DNA from: Thiovibrio sp964588325
GTDB lineage: Bacteria > Desulfobacterota > Desulfobulbia > Desulfobulbales > Desulfurivibrionaceae
DNA length: 64,000 bases
NCBI GenBank assembly: GCA_964588325.1
Contig: CAZPOR010000007.1
Span: forward strand, 124,001 to 188,000
Direction: 5' to 3'
The translations under genes and the position numbers were made by a program. Each line of letters starts with the position of its first letter. Positions within the stretch are counted from its first letter, which is position 1. Below, piece by piece: positions 1 through 8,527 of this stretch. The notes under the pieces were generated by a model. That model made no database searches and had not been told where the DNA came from. It saw nothing but the letters and a program-made list of their open reading frames with translations.

Positions 1-20
1 TCCGGCCTTCGCCGGAATGA
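1..20. repeat. Partial copy of a dispersed CCGGAATG palindrome
   Basis: The window opens inside a short palindrome with TCCGGC and GCCGGA arms around a CTTC loop, followed by ATGAC. A second full copy with CATTCCGGC and GCCGGAATG arms lies at 21163-21185. This is a dispersed intergenic palindrome of the REP type; I see no coding function. Confidence 0.5.
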
Positions 21-102
21 CGGAATGCCACGTTTTTTTGACTTTTTGCAAGGACATCATCACACCTTGCCCTGCAAAGCTTTTTACAAAAACAAACCAT
101 AT

Positions 103-642
103 CTATTCCCTGCCCAGCAGCTTCTTGGCCAAGGCGCCCAGCTTTGATTCCCGGATGGCAAGAAAATCCAGATCAACCTTGGGTGCCAGCTCGGGCCGCT
201 GCGCAAGAATCAACTCCGCCGCGATCTCGGCCCCGCCCACGGTCAGCTCCTTGCAGGCAGCGCCGTTTTTTTCCTTGCGCCGCCGGAGCAGCACCCGGCA
301 GCAGGTGGCGGAGAAACGGGCCCGGAAACGGTCGTGCATCTCCTTGGCCACCTTCTCAAACTCCTTGCTCTTCATCCCCCCCGGTTGCCGAGGCCCGAGA
401 AAAAGGCTGATGGCGACCTCACCCCCGGCCAGCGAGCCGCAGGTGCAACCGGCCCCGCCCATGCCGTGACAAAACCCGGAACCAAGGCGCACGGCCATCT
501 CAGGGCTGAGATCGCCGCGAAAGGCCTGGTTGATGACGACAATCACCGTTTCGGAACAGCAGTAGCCCCGGGCCGTAAAGATATTAGCCGCCCGCTCCCC
601 GACCAGGGCAACGAGGCGGGCTGTATTTTCTTGATTGTTCAT
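103..642 (-). CDS. C_GCAxxG_C_C family redox protein
   Basis: A 179-residue soluble protein of the C_GCAxxG_C_C family, which is common in strict anaerobes and thought to be redox-active, with no settled reaction. The sequence shows an early CC pair (YCCSE, near residue 28), the family core GFCHGMGGAGCTCG with its glycine-rich turn near residue 58, and later CC and C residues. The ATG is preceded by AAGGGAA. There is no signal peptide or membrane segment, so it is probably cytoplasmic. It stands alone and the nearest gene (clpB) is over 400 bases away, so its partner cannot be inferred from context. Confidence 0.85.
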   Translation of the reverse strand: MNNQENTARLVALVGERAANIFTARGYCCSETVIVVINQAFRGDLSPEMAVRLGSGFCHGMGGAGCTCGSLAGGEVAISLFLGPRQPGGMKSKEFEKVAKEMHDRFRARFSATCCRVLLRRRKEKNGAACKELTVGGAEIAAELILAQRPELAPKVDLDFLAIRESKLGALAKKLLGRE

Positions 643-663
643 GGTGTTTCCCTTATCGAAAAA

Positions 664-760
664 AGAGCCCTTCGACAGGCTCAGGGCGAACGGATGGTCT
701 TATGAGGTCTCTTGCAATCTCGTCTCCGTCAACACCGTTCGTGCTGAGCCTGTCGAAGCA
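664..760. repeat. Inverted-repeat pair of the CTTCGACAGGCTCAG type
   Basis: The 15-base sequence CTTCGACAGGCTCAG at 670-684 recurs exactly inverted at 744-758. The flanks (GGCGAACGG against CCGTTCGTG) also pair imperfectly, so the ~97-base block can form a cruciform. This palindrome type is dispersed in many bacterial genomes. The rest of the 643-1052 gap holds the hairpin series listed next and no credible gene. Confidence 0.7.
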
Positions 761-915
761 CCTGTTTGGAACAACGATCAGATCGCAAGCAAAACACCTG
801 CTCCTTCTCACAGCACCCCATATACCACAAAAGGGTGGCCGGATCACCCACAATCCAGCCACCCTTTTGCCTTGCGCCTTCTGCCTTTTGCCTTTTTCTA
901 CCCCTTTCTAAAGGA

Positions 916-991
916 AGCCTTGAAAAATTCAAGGCTCCTGTGCGGGGCAAGGACGCCCCGTCATTTTCAGCCACTTAAGTTGCTGAAAATG
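916..991. repeat. Run of hairpins downstream of clpB
   Basis: Several inverted repeats follow one another. 916-936 has 9-bp arms AGCCTTGAA/TTCAAGGCT. About 944-958 has GGGGC/GCCCC arms. 962-991 has CATTTTCAGC/GCTGAAAATG arms around ACTTAAGT and is nearly fully palindromic. A weaker GCAAAAC/GTTTTGC pair follows to about 1022, next to the clpB hairpin. The first is related to the clpB hairpin, since both contain CTTGAAAAAT. The function is unknown. Confidence 0.6.
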
Positions 992-1024
992 TGAGCAAAA
1001 GCAAAACTTGTTTTGGTTTTGCGG

Positions 1025-1057
1025 CTTGAAAAATCAACAGGAAGTTGATTTTTCAAG
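1025..1057 (-). terminator. Hairpin at the clpB stop codon
   Basis: A perfect 14-bp stem (CTTGAAAAATCAAC at 1025-1038 with GTTGATTTTTCAAG at 1044-1057) closes a 5-base loop. It overlaps the clpB TGA stop (1053-1055). There is no long T-run after the stem, so it may stabilise or process the mRNA 3' end rather than act as a classical intrinsic terminator. Confidence 0.55.
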
Positions 1058-3641
1058 GTTCCCTAAAGACCAACCCTGCCTCGCCCCGGTCCACCACGAT
1101 GGTGTCGCCCTCACCAAAGGTGCCGTCCAGGATCTTCATGGCCAGGCCGTCCTGCACATAGCGCTGGATCGCCCGCTTGAGGGGCCTGGCCCCGAAGCTG
1201 GGATCGTAGCCCACCTCGATCAGGTACTCCTTGGCCGCCTCGGTCAGGCTGATGCCGTACTTCTGCTCGGCCAGCCGCTGGGTAAGGAGGGCCACCTGAA
1301 TGTCGATGATCCGGGCAAGATGCTCCTTGCCCAAGGCGTGGAAGATGATGATCTCGTCGATCCGGTTTAAAAATTCGGGCCGGAACTGGGCATGGAGGAT
1401 GGCGTCGATCCGGGTCTGCATCTCGGCCCGCCTCCCCTCACCCATCTCCATGATCATCTGGCTGCCCAGGTTCGAGGTCATGATCAGGATGGTGTTCTTG
1501 AAATCCACGGTCCGCCCCTTGCCGTCGGTCATCCTGCCGTCGTCCAAAATCTGCAAGAGGACGTTGAACACATCCGGATGCGCCTTTTCGATCTCGTCAA
1601 AAAGGATGACCGAATACGGCCTGCGCCGCACCGCCTCGGTGAGATAGCCGCCCTCCTCGTAGCCCACGTAGCCCGGAGGCGCGCCGATCAACCGGGCCAC
1701 CGAATGCTTCTCCATGAACTCGGACATGTCGATGCGGATCATGGCCTTTTCCGTGTCAAAGAGGAAATGGGCCAGGCTCCGGGCCAGCTCGGTCTTGCCC
1801 ACCCCGGTGGGACCTAAAAAGATAAAGGAGCCCAGGGGCCGGTTGGGGTCCTGCAGCCCGGCCCTGGCGCGGCGCACCGCGTTGGCCACGGCGGTGATCG
1901 CCTCGGTCTGGCCCACCACCCGCCTGGCCAGCTCGGCGTCGGCATGGACCAGCTTTTCCTTTTCCCCGGAAAGCAACCGGTCCACCGGGATGCCGGTCCA
2001 CTTGGCCACCACCTGGGCCACATCTTCCTCGTCCACCTCTTCCTTGAGCATCTGCCGGTCCTGCTGGATCTCTGCCAAGCGGGTGTTCTCGCTAGCCAAC
2101 TGCTTTTCCAGCTCCACGATGGTCCCGTAACGAATCTCGGCCACCTTGCTCAAATCGCCCTGGCGCTCGGCCTGCTGCTCGGCGACCCTGGCCTCGTCGA
2201 TGCCGCTCTTGATGGTGCGGATTTTCTGGATGATGTCCCGCTCCAGGGTCCAGTGGCCCTTCATGGAGGTCAAGGTTTCATTGAGCTCGGCCAGCTCCGC
2301 CTCAAGCTTGGCCAGCCGCTCCTTCGAGGCAGCGTCGCTTTCCTTCTTCAACGCCTCTTTCTCGATCTCCAGCATGATCTTCTTGCGCTCCACCTCGTCG
2401 ATCTCGGTGGGCATGGAATCGATCTCGATCCGCAGCCGGGAGGCAGCCTCGTCGATGAGGTCGATGGCCTTGTCCGGCAAAAAGCGGTCGGTGATGTAGC
2501 GGTTGGACAGGGTCGCCGCCGCCACGGTGGCCGAATCCTTGATCCGCACCCCGTGGTGGACCTCGTATTTCTCCTTGATCCCGCGCAGGATGGCAATGGT
2601 GTCGTCCAGCGACGGCTCCTGCACCAGAACCTGCTGGAAGCGGCGCTCAAGGGCTGCGTCCTTTTCGATGTACTTGCGGTACTCATTCAGGGTGGTGGCG
2701 CCGACGCAGTGCAGCTCGCCCCGGGCCAGGGCGGGCTTGAGCATGTTGGAGGCGTCCATGGACCCTTCCGCTGCCCCGGCCCCGACCAGGGTATGGATCT
2801 CATCGATGAAGAGGATCACTTCCCCTTCCCGTTTCTGCACCTCTTTGAGCACCGCCTTGAGCCGGTCCTCGAACTCGCCCCGGTACTTGGCCCCGGCCAC
2901 CAGCGCGCCCAAATCGAGGGAGAGCACCTGCTTGTTGCGCAGGGTTTCCGGCACGTCGCCGTTGACGATGCGCTGGGCCAGCCCCTCGACAATGGCGGTC
3001 TTGCCCACCCCAGGCTCGCCGATCAGGACCGGGTTATTCTTGGTCCGGCGGGAAAGCACCTGGACCACGCGGCGCACCTCGTCATCGCGGCCGATTACCG
3101 GATCGAGCTTGCCCTGCCGGGCAACATCGGTGAGGTTGCGGGCATATTTTTCCAGAGCCTGATACTTCTCCTCGGGGTTCGGGTCGGTGACCCGCTGGTT
3201 GCCGCGGATGGCGACCAGGGCCTGCAAAAAGGCCTCCCGGCTCACCCCTTTGCGCTGAAAAGCCTGGGCCGCTGGAGAGTCCTTGTCATCGAGCACGGCA
3301 AGGATGAGATGCTCCAGGCTGACGTACTCGTCCTGCATCTCGCCTGCCACCTTGAAGGCCCGGTCCAGCAGGGCCTGAAACCGTTTGCCCGCGTAGGCCT
3401 GGGTGTACCCGCCGCCGCTCACCTGGGGCAGCTTTTGTAAAAGCGCATCCATCTCCTGCCGCAGCAGACCAGGGTCCACCCCCAGCTTCTGGAGAATGGG
3501 CACCACGACCCCATCGGGCTGGTCCAACAGCACCCGCATAAGATGCTCGGGCTGGATCTCCTGATGCCCCTTGCCCTGGGCCAGATTCTGGGCGCCCTGC
3601 ACCGCTTCCTGCGATTTCACCGTGAATTTATCAAACTGCAT
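1053..3641 (-). CDS. clpB: ATP-dependent disaggregase ClpB
   Basis: An 862-residue Hsp100 disaggregase, the normal length for ClpB. It extracts polypeptides from aggregates together with the DnaK system in the cytoplasm. An N-terminal Clp repeat domain (about 1-145) precedes AAA+ domain 1 with Walker A GEPGVGKT near residue 208, a long coiled-coil middle domain rich in Glu, Lys and Leu (about 400-520), and AAA+ domain 2 with GPTGVGKT. The middle domain separates it from ClpA and ClpC, and there is no IGL-type ClpP loop. The ATG follows AAGGAG. A promoter-like sequence lies upstream. Confidence 0.98.
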   Translation of the reverse strand: MQFDKFTVKSQEAVQGAQNLAQGKGHQEIQPEHLMRVLLDQPDGVVVPILQKLGVDPGLLRQEMDALLQKLPQVSGGGYTQAYAGKRFQALLDRAFKVAGEMQDEYVSLEHLILAVLDDKDSPAAQAFQRKGVSREAFLQALVAIRGNQRVTDPNPEEKYQALEKYARNLTDVARQGKLDPVIGRDDEVRRVVQVLSRRTKNNPVLIGEPGVGKTAIVEGLAQRIVNGDVPETLRNKQVLSLDLGALVAGAKYRGEFEDRLKAVLKEVQKREGEVILFIDEIHTLVGAGAAEGSMDASNMLKPALARGELHCVGATTLNEYRKYIEKDAALERRFQQVLVQEPSLDDTIAILRGIKEKYEVHHGVRIKDSATVAAATLSNRYITDRFLPDKAIDLIDEAASRLRIEIDSMPTEIDEVERKKIMLEIEKEALKKESDAASKERLAKLEAELAELNETLTSMKGHWTLERDIIQKIRTIKSGIDEARVAEQQAERQGDLSKVAEIRYGTIVELEKQLASENTRLAEIQQDRQMLKEEVDEEDVAQVVAKWTGIPVDRLLSGEKEKLVHADAELARRVVGQTEAITAVANAVRRARAGLQDPNRPLGSFIFLGPTGVGKTELARSLAHFLFDTEKAMIRIDMSEFMEKHSVARLIGAPPGYVGYEEGGYLTEAVRRRPYSVILFDEIEKAHPDVFNVLLQILDDGRMTDGKGRTVDFKNTILIMTSNLGSQMIMEMGEGRRAEMQTRIDAILHAQFRPEFLNRIDEIIIFHALGKEHLARIIDIQVALLTQRLAEQKYGISLTEAAKEYLIEVGYDPSFGARPLKRAIQRYVQDGLAMKILDGTFGEGDTIVVDRGEAGLVFREP

Positions 3642-3706
3642 GTCCGTGGCTCCTTAAACAAAAGAAAATGATCAGCCAGGCACCCCCCCGGCCATGTTCT
3701 GCAACT

Positions 3707-3735
3707 ACCGTAAGCTCGCCCCCAGCCGCTGTCAA
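3707..3735 (-). promoter_or_regulatory. Putative clpB promoter
   Basis: On the minus strand TTGACA (3735-3730) is followed after 17 bases by TACGGT (3712-3707), about 65 bases before the clpB ATG. A 16-base palindrome with CGTCAAA and TTTGACG arms (3745-3760) sits just upstream of the -35 and could be an operator. It is neither a CIRCE element nor a clear sigma-32 match. Confidence 0.4.
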
Positions 3736-3792
3736 GGGAAGTTACGTCAAACTTTTGACGGGCTTACAAGTGATATTGAATTGGTATGTTCA

Positions 3793-4169
3793 TTTCTTTG
3801 CTTGCCCAAAGAAACGAACCAGCAGCGAAGCGGCGAAGAAAGGGCACCCTGTGCCTCTTGTCCCGCCTATGGCGGGATGCCCTGCGCTCCTCAAAACTGC
3901 CGGGACGTTGCAAACTCGCTGCGCTCAAACAATGCAACCTCCCTTTTCGGCAGTTTCTCCGCTGCTCGGCTGCGTGCCAATGGGGAACCCCCCATTTGTC
4001 CTGCCGAGCCTCACAGACGGGGGCGGGAAAAGACGCAGAAACTGTCTGAGGGCGAAGCCCGAGTTTTTCTGCGTCCCGCCCTCGTCGAGAAGTGAGGGAA
4101 GCCCGCAGGGCCAGGACTGGCTGGGGTGCCCTTTTCTTGTTTCTTCTTTTGGGCACGCAAAAGAAGAAA
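3793..4169. repeat. Nested inverted-repeat element of about 380 bp
   Basis: This fills most of the clpB-to-permease gap. An entry hairpin (TTTCTTTG/CAAAGAAA, 3793-3814) and an exit hairpin (11-bp arms, 4140-4150 with 4159-4169) flank a pairing of 3836-3849 with about 4124-4138 (AAGAAAGGGCACCC with GGGTGCCC-TTTTCTT). Inside are TCCCGCC/GGCGGGA (3861-3877), AAACTGCCG/CGGCAGTTT (3894-3956) enclosing GTTGCA/TGCAAC, and a 4021-4081 stem with GACGCAGAAAC against its complement. Open reading frames through it run on both strands and track the symmetry, so I read it as non-coding, either a structured RNA or a large palindromic mobile element. Confidence 0.65.
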
Positions 4170-4310
4170 GAGGGAACAGCAGAGAGATCATCGCTATTCT
4201 TCCCGGACAAACCTTTTTCCCAGACCACCACACATACCCTTTGCCTTACCCAACCCCTCGGGGCTATATAGAACTTGTCCCGTTTTTCAACTCTATCTTC
4301 AGGATAGCAC

Positions 4311-5558
4311 ATGCCAGACCTTGCCGTTGTCATCTTTATCATAACCTATCTCGGCGTGGCCGTTGGCCGGATTCCCGGCCTGATGCTGGACCGGACCGGC
4401 ATCGCCCTGCTGGGGGCGATCGCCATGATCGTCTGCGGCGTGGTGCCGCTCACCGAGGCCATGAATGCCATCGACCTGCCCACCATCATTCTGCTTTATG
4501 CCCTGATGGTGCTTTCCGCCCAGCTCAGGCTGGGCGGCTTCTACACCTGGGTCATCAACAGCACCACCGGGATACTGGATCACCCCCGGCTTTTTCTCCT
4601 CGCCTCCATGCTGGCGGCGGCCCTGCTTTCCGCCCTGCTGGCCAATGACATTGTCTGCCTGGCCTTTACCCCGGTCCTCTGTCTCGTCCTGCTCAAGAAA
4701 GGGCTCAACCCCCTGCCCTTTCTCCTGGGCCTTGCCGCAGCGAGCAACATCGGCTCCGCCGCCACCATCATCGGCAACCCCCAGAACATGCTGATCGGCC
4801 AGGTCGGCCAATTGCACTTCGGCAGCTTCCTGCTCTGGTGCGGACCGCCAACGCTCATCGCCCTGGGTGGCGCCTACGGTATTCTCTGCCGCACCTACAC
4901 GGGCCGTTTTGCCATCGCCTCGGATCGCCAGGCAGCGGAACAAACACCCGGTTGGCCCGAGCTCGATCGCTGGCAAAGCGGTAAGGGACTCCTGGCCATG
5001 CTGATCCTGGTTGGGCTGTTCTTCACGCCCATCCCCAGGGAGCTTTCCGCCATCACCGTGGCCGGAATCCTGCTGTGCAGCCGGAAAATGCACTCCCGGC
5101 GGATCATGGAGCTGGTGGACTGGCACCTGATCACCCTGTTCTGCTCCCTGTTCATCGTGGTCCACGGCATAACCAGCCGCAATATCCCCGGTCTGCTCAT
5201 GGAGGCCATGGCCGGATACGGCTTGAGCAGCGCCAACCTCTTTGCCCTCGCCGGGATCTCCACCCTGATGAGCAACCTGGTCAGCAATGTGCCCGCCGCC
5301 ATGCTCCTGGTGAAGTTCCTCGACCACGGGGTTCCGGAACAATGGTACGTCCTGGCCCTGTCCAGCACCTTTGCCGGAAACCTGGTCATCATCGGCAGCA
5401 TCGCCAATCTCATCGTCATCGAGCAGGCCAGGAAATTCCGGATAGAGATCAGCTTCAAGGAACACGCCAGGGCTGGGATCCCGATTACGCTTTTTTCTCT
5501 GCTCATCCTGGTTTTGCTGATATACTTGCGGTATTCCCCCGTGCTCCGGCAGGGATAA
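4311..5558 (+). CDS. SLC13/ArsB-type permease (ion transporter superfamily)
   Basis: A 415-residue, very hydrophobic inner-membrane protein with about ten or eleven predicted helices. It belongs to the IT superfamily (SLC13/ArsB/NhaD). The diagnostic stretch is AASNIGSAATIIGNPQNML near residue 145, the family's re-entrant Asn-Pro substrate loop; a second half-repeat LMSNLVSNVPAAMLL appears near residue 325. Family members move dicarboxylates, sulfate, arsenite or Na+/H+; the sequence does not tell which. The ATG follows AGGA. It lies 41 bases before the MscS gene on the same strand and may be co-transcribed with it. The lack of an arsenic operon argues against arsenite efflux. Confidence 0.85.
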   Translation: MPDLAVVIFIITYLGVAVGRIPGLMLDRTGIALLGAIAMIVCGVVPLTEAMNAIDLPTIILLYALMVLSAQLRLGGFYTWVINSTTGILDHPRLFLLASMLAAALLSALLANDIVCLAFTPVLCLVLLKKGLNPLPFLLGLAAASNIGSAATIIGNPQNMLIGQVGQLHFGSFLLWCGPPTLIALGGAYGILCRTYTGRFAIASDRQAAEQTPGWPELDRWQSGKGLLAMLILVGLFFTPIPRELSAITVAGILLCSRKMHSRRIMELVDWHLITLFCSLFIVVHGITSRNIPGLLMEAMAGYGLSSANLFALAGISTLMSNLVSNVPAAMLLVKFLDHGVPEQWYVLALSSTFAGNLVIIGSIANLIVIEQARKFRIEISFKEHARAGIPITLFSLLILVLLIYLRYSPVLRQG

Positions 5559-5599
5559 CATCCACATCCTTACTCCTCTCTCCCACGGAACCATCCCGC

Positions 5600-6910
5600 A
5601 TGAAAAGCCTCTGGCTTTCCGCAATCCGCGAAAAAAAGCTTACAATCGTTCACGATTGGCTGCTCCGGCATGTCCTGACCTACGACAACCTTGCCCAGGC
5701 GCTGCTTATCATCGCGGCCCTGCTCACCGCCTTTCTGATCGGCAACAGAATCAACCGGAAATTCTCCACCCCCGAGCTGCCCAAAAAACGTTTCGGCCAA
5801 TTTTTCGTTGCCGTGCTGCCCTTGGCCACGCCTGCGCTCTGGCTTTTCCTGCAACTGGTTTCGCTGCTGGTCGCGGTGGAGGCCGAGTGGCCGCACAATC
5901 TGCTCGCCATTATCGTCCATCTGCTGGCTGCCTGGATTGTTATCCGGACCGCCTCCCTGTTTTTCGACAACACCGCCTGGATCAGACTGATTGCCCTCAT
6001 CGCCTGGACCCTTGCCGCCCTCAACATTTTGGGTCTGCTGGGCCCGGCGGTCAAGCTGCTCGACCGTTTCGCCCTCACGTTCGGCGGACTGCGCATTTCG
6101 CTGCTCACCGTGCTCACCGGCCTCCTGACCCTGGCGCTGTTGCTCTGGGGAGCCCGTCTCCTTTCCCACCTGCTGGAAAAACGCATCCGGGAGAACTCGG
6201 CGCTCTCGCCTTCCATCCAGGTGCTGTTCATCAAGCTCTCCAAGATTACCCTCATCACCGCCGCCATCCTGGTGGGGCTGCGGATCGTCGGCCTCGACCT
6301 CACCGGCTTCACCATCTTCACCGGCGCGGTGGGCGTGGGCATCGGTTTCGGGTTGCAAAAGATCTTCTCCAACCTGATCAGCGGCATCATCCTCCTGCTG
6401 GACAAATCCATCAAGCCCGGCGACGTGATCACCGTGGGCGAGACCTATGGCTGGGTCAACTCCCTGGGCGCCCGCTACACCTCGCTCATTGCCCCGGACG
6501 GCAAGGAATTCCTGATCCCCAACGAGGATCTCATCACCCAGCAGGTGGAAAACTGGTCGTTCAGCAACAGCACGGTCTGTCTGAAAATCCCGGTGGGCAT
6601 TGCCTACAGCGCGGACGTGCGCAAGGCCATGGCCCTTTGCGAGGAGGCAGCCCGGCAAACGGCGCGGATCATCCAGGATCCGCCGCCCAGGTGCCTGCTC
6701 GCCGGTTTTGGCGAAAGCTCCGTCGATCTGGAGCTGGGCGCCTGGATCAACGATCCGGTCAACGGGGTCAAGAATGTGAGGAGTGATGTTCTCTTGAAAA
6801 TCTGGGAAACATTTCAGGAACATGGCGTGGATATCCCCTATCCGCAGCGGGATATCCACATCAAAAGCATGCCGCCCGGGACAGAAGGCATGGCAGTGGG
6901 AAGCGCCTGA
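5600..6910 (+). CDS. MscS-family mechanosensitive channel with extended membrane domain
   Basis: About 436 residues from the ATG at 5600; the open frame extends upstream but there overlaps the preceding gene. An amphipathic N-terminus is followed by several membrane helices and the MscS core: pore helix GAVGVGIGFGLQKIFSNLISG, then the beta domain (PGDVITV, LIPNEDLI) and a C-terminal alpha/beta part ending near IPYPQRDIH. Such channels open under membrane tension and release solutes on hypo-osmotic shock. The extra N-terminal helices put it in the longer MscK/YbdG-like group rather than the small MscS. It shares its strand with the fructokinase 66 bases downstream. Confidence 0.92.
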   Translation: MKSLWLSAIREKKLTIVHDWLLRHVLTYDNLAQALLIIAALLTAFLIGNRINRKFSTPELPKKRFGQFFVAVLPLATPALWLFLQLVSLLVAVEAEWPHNLLAIIVHLLAAWIVIRTASLFFDNTAWIRLIALIAWTLAALNILGLLGPAVKLLDRFALTFGGLRISLLTVLTGLLTLALLLWGARLLSHLLEKRIRENSALSPSIQVLFIKLSKITLITAAILVGLRIVGLDLTGFTIFTGAVGVGIGFGLQKIFSNLISGIILLLDKSIKPGDVITVGETYGWVNSLGARYTSLIAPDGKEFLIPNEDLITQQVENWSFSNSTVCLKIPVGIAYSADVRKAMALCEEAARQTARIIQDPPPRCLLAGFGESSVDLELGAWINDPVNGVKNVRSDVLLKIWETFQEHGVDIPYPQRDIHIKSMPPGTEGMAVGSA

Positions 6911-6976
6911 GCCACCCCCTGCCGGCAATACCCTGCCCGGGGCTCAAGGGTCGAGACACCATCACGGGAGAGTCCC

Positions 6977-7903
6977 ATGCACAAGAGTCTCAAGAACGCG
7001 CTGGTGGGAGCAATCGAGGCCGGCGGCACCAAATTCGTCTGCGCGGTGGGCACCTGCCCGCAGGACCTGGACCGGATCGAGTTTCCGTCCGGAGATAGTC
7101 CCGGACACGTCCTTTCCCAGGTCACGGACTGGTTGGGCAAGCAACAGCGCCAGCGCGGGAAGCTCCACGCCATCGGCATCGGCTCCTTCGGCCCAATCGA
7201 TCTCCACCGGGATTCTCCGACCTACGGACACATCACCTCGACCCCCAAATCCGGCTGGCGGAACACCGACATTCTCGGCGCCGTGCGCAGGGTGTTCCCG
7301 GATATTCCCCTGGCCTTCGACACGGATGTGAACGGCGCCGCCCTCGGTGAATTCTATTGGGGCAACGGCGCAGGCCTGCACGATTTCATCTATATCACGA
7401 TCGGCACGGGCATCGGCGGGGGCGTAATGGTGGGAGGAGAGCTCCTGCACGGGCTTGTCCATTCCGAAATGGGGCACCTGCGGCTCCCCCGCATACAGGG
7501 TGACGCCTTTGCCGGGGTGTGCCCGTTTCATGGCGATTGCTGGGAAGGCTTGTGCTCCGGCCCGGCGCTTCTGGCGCGGGCGAAAATTGCGGCGGAAGCG
7601 ATTCCGCCGGAGCATGAGGCCTGGGACAGGGAGACGCAGTACATTGCCTACGCCGTTGCCAACCTGGTGTGTGTGTTATCCCCCCAACGGGTGATCATCG
7701 GCGGCAGCGTCAGAAAGGGCGGACAGCTTGGCCAGGACCGGTTTTTCGGGATGGTCCGCGCGCGGGTGCGAACCGCCCTGAACGATTACCTCGTTTCTCC
7801 ACCGCTGCAAGAGGATATCGGCCGTTTCATCGTGCCGCCGTTTCTTGGGGATGACGCCGGCATCTGCGGAGCCATCGCCCTGGCCCGGCAGAAGATCGCC
7901 TAG
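6977..7903 (+). CDS. ROK-family fructokinase
   Basis: A 308-residue sugar kinase of the ROK family. It starts with the phosphate-binding motif GAIEAGGTKF, contains the catalytic-base motif DTDVNGAALGE (about residue 115) and IGTGIGGGVMVGG, and has the zinc-binding segment CPFHGDCWEGLCSGPAL. The CPFHGDC(W/L)EGL form is typical of fructokinases rather than glucokinases. The likely reaction is fructose + ATP to fructose 6-phosphate. A sucrose synthase encoded 1.7 kb away on the other strand would release fructose, which supports this. The ATG follows GGGAGAG. N-acylmannosamine kinase is less likely. Confidence 0.85.
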   Translation: MHKSLKNALVGAIEAGGTKFVCAVGTCPQDLDRIEFPSGDSPGHVLSQVTDWLGKQQRQRGKLHAIGIGSFGPIDLHRDSPTYGHITSTPKSGWRNTDILGAVRRVFPDIPLAFDTDVNGAALGEFYWGNGAGLHDFIYITIGTGIGGGVMVGGELLHGLVHSEMGHLRLPRIQGDAFAGVCPFHGDCWEGLCSGPALLARAKIAAEAIPPEHEAWDRETQYIAYAVANLVCVLSPQRVIIGGSVRKGGQLGQDRFFGMVRARVRTALNDYLVSPPLQEDIGRFIVPPFLGDDAGICGAIALARQKIA

Positions 7904-8031
7904 TACCGTGCAACTTTTATTATTGCTGAAAAAAGACCCGCCCCTCGGAGTCTACGCTTACCCGCAGGGGGGAGTCAGCTACCACCGGCAAAGCCTTGTG
8001 CTCTCTGCCGTCCCCCCGGCCTGTACCGTCA

Positions 8032-8508
8032 TTATTTCGGATTTCTTTCCAACCGGTCATCCAGTTCGCCGATGTAGGCGCTGAGCGTGTTTCCCGACTC
8101 GTCAATCGCGGAGCGCAGATCCCGTTCGAGCTGATCGAGCCTTGCCAGCACGACCGCCCTCGCCTCGGCGTCCGCATCGGCCTGCTTTTTCAACGCCTCC
8201 TCCAGAAACCCGCGCAGTTCCGTAAACCGCGAAGCCTCGGCCTGGCCGGCAAGCTCGTGACAGGCCTGCAATTCCCGTGCGTTCCGGCGGGTGTCGAACA
8301 GCAGCGAAGTCTGCAAATACACCACGAACACCAGGAACAGCGCCACGAGAAAGACCGTCATCCCAAGCATGACCAGGCCGAGCGGCGCCTGAATGTTCGC
8401 GATCCCCAAGGAAAGCGTGGCCGGCGCCATGAAGGCGCTCCAGTTGAGCGCGGCAAAAGCAGCAATTGCAACCAGAACAACCAGCAAAAACAGCGTACGC
8501 ACCTTCAT
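8032..8508 (-). CDS. LapA-like two-helix membrane protein
   Basis: A 158-residue protein from the ATG at 8508, which follows GGAG. Two N-terminal membrane helices (about 5-25 and 42-65) with a short loop match the LapA/DUF1049 pattern. The remaining ~90 residues are charged and predicted coiled coil (LRGFLEEALKKQADADAEAR). The function is unknown; LapA-type proteins accompany envelope and stress genes. It begins about 20 bases after the stop of the MscS gene and probably forms an operon with it. Confidence 0.6.
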   Translation of the reverse strand: MKVRTLFLLVVLVAIAAFAALNWSAFMAPATLSLGIANIQAPLGLVMLGMTVFLVALFLVFVVYLQTSLLFDTRRNARELQACHELAGQAEASRFTELRGFLEEALKKQADADAEARAVVLARLDQLERDLRSAIDESGNTLSAYIGELDDRLERNPK

Positions 8509-8527
8509 TGTGACCACTCTCCTTTTT

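Noticed and set aside
1944..3440. A 498-residue plus-strand frame inside clpB
   Set aside because: Antisense to the ClpB coding sequence; composition is a mirror of ClpB codons with no recognisable motif.
3668..4648. A 326-residue frame across the nested inverted repeat and into the permease
   Set aside because: It reads through a structured non-coding element and then the permease gene in the wrong frame.
5075..5599. N-terminal extension of the first MscS gene to 611 residues
   Set aside because: The added part overlaps the permease in another frame and resembles no MscS protein; the ATG at 5600 gives a normal N-terminus.
4299..5624. A 441-residue minus-strand frame over the permease gene
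   Set aside because: Antisense to a clear multi-helix transporter and extremely rich in Gly, Gln and His.
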